From Alphaproteobacteria bacterium (GTDB lineage Bacteria; Pseudomonadota; Alphaproteobacteria; Rhodobacterales; Rhodobacteraceae): a DNA stretch of 5,281 nucleotides. Positions within the stretch are counted from its first letter, which is position 1, and each line of letters begins with the position of its first letter. The DNA is taken from NCBI GenBank assembly GCA_003696705.1, contig RFGD01000008.1, positions 1 to 5,281 on the forward strand, written 5' to 3'. Below are positions 1 to 4,530 of this stretch, in pieces. Position numbers and translations under genes: made by a program. The notes beneath the pieces are model-generated. The model was given only the letters and a program-made list of their open reading frames with translations, was not told where the DNA came from and made no database searches.

Positions 1-477
1 GAGATCGGCGCGACGGAGCACGGCGATCTCGAGCCCGGCGATACCATCGAGATCCATTTCGTCTATTCGACGGCCCAGGCGAAGCCGGGCCATTCGCTTG
101 GCACCTGCCTGAGCGAGGCGATCGCCAACCCGCAGCTGCGCGTGGAAGCGGTCGTCGGGGTCCTCGTGAACAACCGAGAGGCCCGCGATTTCACGCAGAT
201 GGCGCGGGTCGAGCAGGTGAATGGCTATTGGCAGGCCCCCGGTCTTCCGGACGATCTTGGCACGCCGGTCGTCTACGACGGTTCGACGACCGGTCCCGGC
301 TATAACGAGAAGGGCTCGCCCTTCGAGGTGACGTGGAGCGTGCGCCCCGAGGTGGCCAGGATCGACATCCTGTCGGTGGAGGCCTGGCTCAAGGACAACG
401 TCTTCGAGGAAGACCATGCCCACGGGGTGCGGAATCTGATCGTCAACCCCGCGTTGCTCTCGCCAATCGGGCGCTGA
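1..477 (+). CDS. Delta-class carbonic anhydrase-like protein, C-terminal part (5' end outside window)
   Basis: Frame 1 is open from the first base to a TGA at 475-477, giving 158 residues with no start in the window, so the gene is cut at its 5' end. The segment at residues 10-49 (EPGDTIEIHFVYS, then KPGHSLGTCLSEA and NPQLRVE) resembles the conserved core of the delta carbonic anhydrase / CA-like family known best from diatoms and haptophytes (Pfam CA_like). Members are zinc enzymes hydrating CO2 to bicarbonate. His19, His31 and Cys36 lie in or near this core, but I cannot assign metal ligands. The tail is rich in Trp, Tyr, Gly and Pro and looks like a soluble beta-rich domain. Any signal peptide would be in the missing N-terminus. 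An internal GTG at 142 falls inside the conserved core and is not a credible start. The gene converges on rpsO. The family assignment rests on recalled motifs. An uncharacterised homologue lacking activity is the main alternative. Confidence 0.7.
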   Translation, partial: EIGATEHGDLEPGDTIEIHFVYSTAQAKPGHSLGTCLSEAIANPQLRVEAVVGVLVNNREARDFTQMARVEQVNGYWQAPGLPDDLGTPVVYDGSTTGPGYNEKGSPFEVTWSVRPEVARIDILSVEAWLKDNVFEEDHAHGVRNLIVNPALLSPIGR

Positions 478-524
478 GAGCGGCTCGGGCAGCTGCCCGC
501 CACAGGCGGTGCGACAAAAGCGGA

Positions 525-548
525 CGCCGCGCCCCTTGGGGCGCGGCG
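525..548 (-). terminator. Intrinsic terminator hairpin between the CA-like gene and rpsO
   Basis: Positions 525-535 (CGCCGCGCCCC) and 538-548 are perfect reverse complements, an 11-bp G+C-only stem around a TT centre (in practice about 10 bp with a 4-nt loop). Read on the minus strand, the hairpin begins 28 nt after the rpsO stop and is followed by TCCGCTTTTG, a short T tract, so it fits rpsO termination best. On the plus strand it is followed by CGGTTCCTTCC, a poorer T tract, so bidirectional use for the convergent CA-like gene is possible but weaker. Confidence 0.75.
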
Positions 549-576
549 CGGTTCCTTCCAGGGCCGTGTCGCCGGG

Positions 577-846
577 TCAGCGGCGCAGGCCGAGGCGCTT
601 GATGAGGTCCTGATAGCGGCCCTCGTCCTTGGCCTTCAGATAGTCGAGCAGCTTGCGGCGCTGGGCGACAAGCTTCAGAAGCCCACGGCGGGAATGGTTG
701 TCCTTCTTGTGGGTCTTGAAGTGCTCGGTCAGCGTCGCGATCCGCGACGAGAGGATGGCCACCTGAACCTCGGGCGAGCCGGTGTCGCCTTCCTTGGTGG
801 CAAATTCCTTCATGAGGCGCTGCTTTTCTTCAGCCGTGATCGACAT
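577..846 (-). CDS. rpsO: 30S ribosomal protein S15
   Basis: This encodes 89 residues, the normal S15 length, running from MSITAEEKQ to LIKRLGLRR. S15 is a primary 16S rRNA-binding protein that binds the central domain early in 30S platform assembly and forms an intersubunit bridge to 23S rRNA. The family signature is plain: GDTGSPEVQVA (residues 20-30), LTEHFKTHKKDNHSRRGLL (39-57, the rRNA-binding helix-loop region) and the C-terminal RRKLLDYLK with YQDLIKRLGLR. The ATG at 844-846 was chosen because it gives the canonical N-terminus and is preceded by AGAGGAGA about 5 nt upstream. The frame stays open further upstream, but that extension has no S15 character. It is followed by the hairpin at 525-548. 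The usual downstream partner pnp is absent; the next gene is convergent and unrelated. Confidence 0.98.
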   Translation of the reverse strand: MSITAEEKQRLMKEFATKEGDTGSPEVQVAILSSRIATLTEHFKTHKKDNHSRRGLLKLVAQRRKLLDYLKAKDEGRYQDLIKRLGLRR

Positions 847-926
847 CGGGGTCTCCTCTTCTGTCCGTGGCCAGGCCGGGATGTCGTCCAGCGTGGTCCG
901 TGGAGATGGTCCGCCAAAAGCGGCGG
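847..926 (-). promoter_or_regulatory. rpsO 5' leader, candidate S15 autoregulatory element
   Basis: If transcription starts just after the -10 at 934-939, the leader is about 80 nt. It begins with a hairpin, CCGCC-GCTTTT-GGCGG on the minus strand (911-926). It contains the 8-nt direct repeat CCACGGAC twice (896-903 and 863-870, 33 nt apart). It also holds a TCTCC (902-906) that can pair with GGAGA of the Shine-Dalgarno region (852-856). S15 is known to repress its own mRNA through leader RNA structures that differ between bacterial lineages. Assigning that role here is inference: the pairings are short and no comparative evidence was available. Confidence 0.35.
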
Positions 927-933
927 ATGCGCG

Positions 934-962
934 CATATAGGCCAAAAGCACGCGCTTGAAAA
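934..962 (-). promoter_or_regulatory. Candidate sigma-70-type promoter for rpsO
   Basis: On the minus strand, TTTTCA (957-962) and TATATG (934-939) are separated by exactly 17 nt, each matching four of six consensus positions. The -10 overlaps a 10-bp palindrome ATGCGCGCAT (927-936). The spacing and the position about 90 nt before the rpsO start make this the best promoter candidate in the 847-1215 gap. Transcription from the upstream operon could also reach rpsO. Confidence 0.45.
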
Positions 963-1215
963 GGGGGCCCCGGGCGCCGTCGTCGGCCGCCGCGCCGATC
1001 TCCTGCCGTCCCCCGATTCGCGCCGGCGACGGGCCGCGAGGGGCCGTGTTCCGGCCATTGGTCGGTTTCCGAGAACAGCTTCGGGGATTTGACCCGTACT
1101 GTCGACGCATGCGCGACAGTCGCGAGCGATTCCTTTCCGCCCATGCCCCCAAGGTCCAGTATGGCCGCGCAATGATCGAGCGTCGGATGTGGCCGGGGGG
1201 CGTTTGCGGCGCGCG
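963..1215. other. Non-coding stretch between the DUF5665-like gene and the rpsO promoter
   Basis: With the leader and promoter above, this forms a gap of about 370 bp (847-1215) without a convincing gene. Open frames cross it on both strands, but their translations are Arg/Pro-rich with no recognisable domain. I see no tRNA-like fold and no clear terminator with a T tract after the DUF5665-like gene. The only structured part is the pair of overlapping dyads at 1098-1124. Confidence 0.6.
1098..1124. repeat. Overlapping inverted repeats
   Basis: ACTGTCG (1098-1104) and CGACAGT (1114-1120) form perfect 7-bp arms around 9 nt. A second dyad, CGCGAC-A-GTCGCG (1112-1124), shares the right arm, so the two are mutually exclusive as hairpins. 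Neither is followed by a T tract on either strand, which argues against an intrinsic terminator. An operator site or an RNA switch-like element is possible, but the function is unknown. Confidence 0.4.
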
Positions 1216-1548
1216 TCAGGGTGCCGTTCGGATCTCCTTTGCGATTTCCTTGGCCCAGTCGCCGATCACCGGCCCGACGATGGGAATGAGGTCGATCTGG
1301 GAAAGGGCGTAGACGAGCGCCGAGACGACCGCCGTCGCGCCGATCACCGAGCCCAGCCCGAAGGCGAGGCCCCGCAGGAACTGCATGCCCAGCATCCGCG
1401 CGGCACTGTCGTGCATACGGAAGGCGCGGCTTCGACGGATGCGCGCGATTTCCTCGCGGAGGGCGCGCACCTCTTCGGCCAGATCTTCGTCGGTCGGCGC
1501 GGGCGCGCCCGGCCCGTGGACGGGTTGCGCATGGCTGCGCGTGCTCAT
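1216..1548 (-). CDS. Small membrane protein, DUF5665-like
   Basis: This encodes 110 residues. The first 20 are a low-complexity polar/Pro segment. Residues 21-40 (EDLAEEVRALREEIARIRRS) are charged with heptad-like spacing, a possible short coiled coil. Residues 54-81 (from GMQFLRGLAFGLG through VVSALVYAL) form one hydrophobic, Gly-rich transmembrane helix. A second, shorter hydrophobic stretch (84-97, IDLIPIVGPVIGDW) ends in an amphipathic tail. The pattern FLRGLAFGLGSVIGAT followed by IPIVGPVIGD matches my recollection of DUF5665, a family of small single-pass proteins common in alphaproteobacteria, with unknown function. The ATG at 1546-1548 overlaps the hydrolase TGA as ATGA (1545-1548), which fixes the start and suggests translational coupling. 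It is probably an inner-membrane protein; no biochemical role can be assigned. Confidence 0.75.
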   Translation of the reverse strand: MSTRSHAQPVHGPGAPAPTDEDLAEEVRALREEIARIRRSRAFRMHDSAARMLGMQFLRGLAFGLGSVIGATAVVSALVYALSQIDLIPIVGPVIGDWAKEIAKEIRTAP

Positions 1549-2438
1549 GCAAGAAACTCCGCGAAGGTTTCCACGACGGCGTCGGGGTTTTCCTCGGGGA
1601 CGAAGTGGCCGCTGGTGCAGCTGCGGTCGGTGACATCGTCGGCCCAGGCCCGCCACAGGCCCGCGGGGTCGCCCGTTGCGGCCGGGAATCCCCCGGGGCT
1701 CCAGAGGAACCGCAGCGGTGCCGCAATACGCCGGCCGGCCGACCGGTCGGCCTCGTCCAGTGCGCGGTCGAAGGTCGCGCCGGCGCGGTAGTCCGCGCAC
1801 ATGGCCGCGATGCGCGCGGGATCGGCCGCCTGGCGCCGGTAGGAAGCCAGGGCGTCGGCCGAGAAGGGCGAAAGATCCCCTTCAAGCGTCCACGAGGCGA
1901 GCGTCCATTCGATGAAACCCACGGGGTCACAGCCGATGAGCCGTTCCGGAAGCGGTGCCGGCTGGGCAAGAAAGGTCCAGTGGTAGGCGGAAATGGCCAG
2001 GTCCGCGTCCCAGGCGCGCCACAGATCCGCGGTCGTGACGACCTCGATGATGCCGAGGCGGCGGACGCGATCCGGATGATCCAGGGCCAGGCGGTAGGCG
2101 ACCCGCGCCCCGCGGTCATGCCCGAGGATGCCGGCGGCATCCATGCCAAGGGCATCGAGAAGGCCGACGACGTCCCGCGCCATGGTCCGCTTGGCATAGA
2201 CCGAGTGTTCGCCGTCGTCCGGGGGGCAATCGCTGTCGCCGTATCCGCGAAGGTCCGGAACGATGACATGGAAACGCTCGGCCAGAGCGGGGGCGACGCG
2301 GGCCCAGCACATGTGGTTCTGGGGGAACCCGTGCAGCAGGACGACCGGCGCGCCCGATCCGCCGCGATGGACGGACAGCTCGACCTCTCCGGTATCGATT
2401 CGCGTTGCGCTGAAGCCGGGAATGCCCGAGCCGGTCAT
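1545..2438 (-). CDS. Alpha/beta hydrolase, haloacetate (fluoroacetate) dehalogenase type
   Basis: This encodes 297 residues, typical of fluoroacetate dehalogenases, which cleave the C-halogen bond of haloacetates to give glycolate and halide through an Asp-ester intermediate in the cytoplasm. Visible motifs are the oxyanion-hole loop LLHGFPQN (34-41), DLRGYGDSD (62-70) and the nucleophile elbow GHDRGAR (106-112). The elbow gives Asp108 as nucleophile and Arg109/Arg112 as carboxylate binders. His153-Trp154 and Tyr217 match the halide pocket, Trp183 lies in the cap, and SGHFVPEENP supplies catalytic His278. As I recall it, the characterised RPA1163 enzyme has these residues two positions later (D110, R111, R114, H155, W156, W185, Y219, H280). 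Its triad acid D134 corresponds to Glu132 here. The ATG at 2436-2438 follows AGGGAGGG (2443-2450) with a 4-nt spacer. It lies 46 nt after the DUF1643 gene and overlaps the next gene by 4 nt. Epoxide hydrolase-like activity is the main alternative. Confidence 0.88.
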   Translation of the reverse strand: MTGSGIPGFSATRIDTGEVELSVHRGGSGAPVVLLHGFPQNHMCWARVAPALAERFHVIVPDLRGYGDSDCPPDDGEHSVYAKRTMARDVVGLLDALGMDAAGILGHDRGARVAYRLALDHPDRVRRLGIIEVVTTADLWRAWDADLAISAYHWTFLAQPAPLPERLIGCDPVGFIEWTLASWTLEGDLSPFSADALASYRRQAADPARIAAMCADYRAGATFDRALDEADRSAGRRIAAPLRFLWSPGGFPAATGDPAGLWRAWADDVTDRSCTSGHFVPEENPDAVVETFAEFLA

Positions 2439-2484
2439 GTCGCCCTCCCTCGTGGTCAGAGACTGGCGCGGAACGGGCGGGCGA

Positions 2485-3009
2485 TCAAGCGTTCCGTGCG
2501 CCAGGCACCCAGGGCGTCGGCTGGACGCGATAGCCGACATAAAGGGGATGGCGCGGGTGGCCTTCCCGCGTCAGGCCGAGGTGGTGGAGCGGCCGGCCCG
2601 TGGCCCGCAACAGCCGCTCTACCGCCGGGCCGCGGCCCAGATGCGCGCCATGGGTGCCCCAGGCGCAGACGATGGTGTCGGCCCATTCGGCGCCGGCGAC
2701 GATGGCCTGGTCGTTTTCCGGGCCGACCGGGTCGTCGGCGGCGCGCATCACGCGCGGATCCGTGGCCCGGAAGGCAAAGATGTTCGTCACCCGGAAGGCG
2801 CCATAGCCAAGGGCCCGGGCCCGCCGTTCGCATCGCTCGACGGTCGGGTCGTTCTGCACCTCGGTCGCGGTCGAGGGGTTCAGCATCACGAAAAGGATGC
2901 GCCCGTCATCGGGGCGCCAGACGCGGGTCAACTCGTAACGGTAGCGTTCGCAGGGCGAGTAGACCGCAGTCGAATGGGCGTCGCCCTTCTGATGGGTCCG
3001 CGTGATCAT
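2485..3009 (-). CDS. DUF1643 domain-containing protein
   Basis: This encodes 174 residues, a usual length for single-domain DUF1643 proteins, whose function is unknown. The characteristic blocks are all present in order: FVMLNPSTAT (40-49), NDPTVERC (53-60), TNIFAFRATDP (75-85), GPEND (96-100), CAWGTHG (115-121) and LGLTREGHPRHPLY (144-157). The conserved Asn, Asp, Trp and His residues suggest an enzyme or nucleotide/nucleic-acid-binding protein, but no reaction can be named. The ATG at 3007-3009 overlaps the truB stop as ATGA (3006-3009) and has AGGA a few bases upstream inside truB, so it should be translationally coupled to truB. A longer open frame upstream lies inside truB and is not real. 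No membrane segment or signal peptide is visible. Confidence 0.92.
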   Translation of the reverse strand: MITRTHQKGDAHSTAVYSPCERYRYELTRVWRPDDGRILFVMLNPSTATEVQNDPTVERCERRARALGYGAFRVTNIFAFRATDPRVMRAADDPVGPENDQAIVAGAEWADTIVCAWGTHGAHLGRGPAVERLLRATGRPLHHLGLTREGHPRHPLYVGYRVQPTPWVPGARNA

Positions 3010-3926
3010 TGTCCTGGGCGGTTGAACACGCGGCTTGGATGGAGTTCGCCGCCGCGATAGGTTCCGACGGCGACCGCGCGGCCCTGGAACGAGGCCCAGG
3101 CCTCGTCGCCCCAATCGACCTCGTCGTCGGCGGGAAGCACCATGCCCGGGTTGCCGTGCGACAGCCGCGCGGCCCCCTCGGGCGTCGCGCGAAGCTCGGG
3201 CAGATCGCCAAGACCCGCCTCGAGCGGCAGGACCAGCGCATCCATCCCGGGGGTGCGGGCCTTCTCCTCGATCTCCGCGAAGGGAACGGCGTCCTCGACG
3301 TCGAAGGGGCCGGCCCAGGTGCGGCGCAGCGACCGGACGTGGCCGTGGCAGCCCAGCGCCTCGCCCAGATCGCGCGCGATCGACCGCACGTATCCGCCCT
3401 TGCCGCACACCATCTCGAGCGTCACGTGGTCGGGGTCGGGGCGCTCGAGGATCTCGAGCGATTCGACCCAGAGCGGCCGCGCGGCAAGTTCCGTGTCCTC
3501 GCCCGCCCGCGCCAGCGCATAGGCCCGCTCGCCATCGACCTTCACGGCCGAGAATCGGGGCGGGACCTGCATGATCTCTCCGCGGAACGCCGACAGCGCC
3601 CGGGCGATCTCGGCGTCGTCAGGCCTGAGGTCCGAGGTCGCGATCACTTCGCCTTCCGCGTCGTCGGTATTCGTGGCGACGCCGAAACGCACCGTGAAGA
3701 CATAGGCCTTCAACGCGTCGGTGACGTAGGGCACCGTCTTCGTGGCCTCGCCAAGCGCCACGGCAAGAAGCCCTGTCGCCGCCGGGTCCAGCGTGCCGGC
3801 ATGGCCTGCCTTTCGGGCGTCAAGCGCCCAGCGGACCTTGTTGACGACCGCGGTCGACGTGAGGCCGGCCGGCTTGTCGACAAGGATCCAGCCCGAAATG
3901 TCGCGTCCCTTCTTCCTGCGTGCCAC
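3006..3926 (-). CDS. truB: tRNA pseudouridine(55) synthase TruB
   Basis: This encodes 306 residues, the normal bacterial TruB length. The enzyme isomerises U55 to pseudouridine in the T-loop of elongator tRNAs and also acts as a tRNA chaperone. Near the N-terminus, SGWILVDKPAGLTS (11-24) is the family opening. The catalytic motif GHAGTLDPAATGLL (41-54) carries the nucleophilic Asp47. The KAYVF motif (73-77) has the conserved Tyr75, followed by GVATNTDDAEG, then PPRFSAVKVDGERAYALAR (120s-130s) and the GKGGYVRSIARDLG motif around residues 170-183. The C-terminal part resembles the short alphaproteobacterial extension. The start is GTG (3924-3926), preceded by AAAGGACGGAAG with GGAAG 6 nt upstream; it yields the typical MARRKKGRDISGW N-terminus. 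It follows rbfA by 82 nt and overlaps the DUF1643 gene by 4 nt. Confidence 0.97.
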   Translation of the reverse strand: MARRKKGRDISGWILVDKPAGLTSTAVVNKVRWALDARKAGHAGTLDPAATGLLAVALGEATKTVPYVTDALKAYVFTVRFGVATNTDDAEGEVIATSDLRPDDAEIARALSAFRGEIMQVPPRFSAVKVDGERAYALARAGEDTELAARPLWVESLEILERPDPDHVTLEMVCGKGGYVRSIARDLGEALGCHGHVRSLRRTWAGPFDVEDAVPFAEIEEKARTPGMDALVLPLEAGLGDLPELRATPEGAARLSHGNPGMVLPADDEVDWGDEAWASFQGRAVAVGTYRGGELHPSRVFNRPGQ

Positions 3927-4008
3927 GTTTGACTTCCGTCCTTTCTGTCGATGTCCGGCCGTCGCCGCCTGCCCGGGGCCACCGCCGCGCGGGCAAGGCG
4001 GGGGTCCC

Positions 4009-4413
4009 TCAGTCGTCCCCGCCGTCCCCGGTGTCCCGCCGGACTTCCTCTCTCGAGAAGATTTCGCGCGCTTCGTCCATGCGGTCGAAGGTCTCGTCGA
4101 TCGCGAAGCGCAGCTCGGGCGAGTACTTCAGCCGAAGCTGGCGGAAGACGAGGCGCCGAAGTTCGCCGGCATTGCGGCGCAATGCCGCCAGCGCTTCGTC
4201 GCGGTGCTCGCCGCCCAGGGGCATGACATAGGCCGTCGCCACCCTGAGGTCCGGCGAGGTCCGCACTTCGCCGACCGTCACCGAAAGCCGGTTGAGTTCG
4301 GGGTCGTGCACCTCGCCCTGCATCAGGATGTCCGAAAGGGTGCGTCGGATGAGCTCGCCCACGCGAAGCTGACGCTGCGAGAGGCCGGCGCCCTGTGAAG
4401 ACCGTTTTGCCAT
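4009..4413 (-). CDS. rbfA: 30S ribosome-binding factor RbfA
   Basis: This encodes 134 residues, from MAKRSSQGAG to a Gly/Asp-rich tail, in the usual size range. RbfA is a cytoplasmic KH-fold assembly factor that binds the 30S subunit and assists 16S rRNA 5'-end maturation and cold adaptation. Diagnostic parts are SQRQLRVGELIRRTLSDIL (12-30), the DPEL and VTVGEVRTSPDLRVATAYVMPL region (37-66), RRLVFRQLRLKYSPELRFAIDETFDRMD (86-113) and the final acidic tail. The ATG at 4411-4413 gives the family N-terminus; AAAGGAAGAA (4421-4430) lies upstream as ribosome-binding site. The same frame remains open far upstream across dapB, but that part is antisense shadow. It is the first gene of the minus-strand block with truB next, the common rbfA-truB order, and is divergent from dapB. 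Confidence 0.96.
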   Translation of the reverse strand: MAKRSSQGAGLSQRQLRVGELIRRTLSDILMQGEVHDPELNRLSVTVGEVRTSPDLRVATAYVMPLGGEHRDEALAALRRNAGELRRLVFRQLRLKYSPELRFAIDETFDRMDEAREIFSREEVRRDTGDGGDD

Positions 4414-4436
4414 GGCTGTATTCTTCCTTTCGGGCC

Positions 4437-4504
4437 CATCTAGGGCAACCGCGAGCGCCCCGCAACCAGGGTTGCAAACTCTGAGGCAGGGACTAAACCC
4501 TAGA
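4437..4504. promoter_or_regulatory. Divergent dapB/rbfA promoter region with nested dyads
   Basis: The 117-bp region 4414-4530 must hold start signals for both genes. The perfect inverted repeat GCAACC-AG-GGTTGC (4462-4475) sits near the middle. A third GCAACC occurs at 4445-4450, 17 bp before the first. TCTAGGG (4439-4445) and CCCTAGA (4498-4504) form outer arms almost concentric with it. Possible promoter elements are weak: plus-strand TTGCAA (4472-4477) with TAAACC (4494-4499, 16-nt spacer) for dapB, and minus-strand TTGCGG (4460-4465) with TAGATG (4437-4442, 17-nt spacer) for rbfA. Both -35 candidates overlap the inner dyad. The minus-strand start would leave a very short rbfA leader, so the exact elements are uncertain. 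Confidence 0.35.
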
Positions 4505-4530
4505 CGACATTGTAACAGGAGGCCGTGCGC

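Noticed and set aside
847..1152. N-terminal extension of rpsO by about 100 codons from an upstream start.
   Set aside because: The added residues show no S15 similarity. The 89-residue form has the canonical length, N-terminus and a good ribosome-binding site.
1149..1215. Possible terminator after the DUF5665-like gene.
   Set aside because: I could find no stem of useful length followed by T residues on the minus strand.
830..2269. Long minus-strand open frame (479 codons) across the hydrolase, the small membrane protein and the gap.
   Set aside because: It is out of frame with three well-supported features; its translation is Arg/Pro/Ser-rich with no domain, typical of shadow frames in GC-rich DNA.
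1605..3005. Long plus-strand open frame (466 codons) antisense to the hydrolase and DUF1643 genes.
   Set aside because: Its translation is low-complexity Arg/Gly/Pro-rich. The opposite strand encodes two clear protein families, so it is an antisense shadow.
3009..3932. Plus-strand open frame (307 codons) antisense to truB.
   Set aside because: It mirrors truB almost exactly and has no recognisable motif; truB is unambiguous.
3971..3994. Short GCCCG/CGGGC inverted repeat in the rbfA-truB gap, considered as a terminator.
   Set aside because: Arms are only 5 bp with a GC-rich loop and no T tract; likely chance in this composition.
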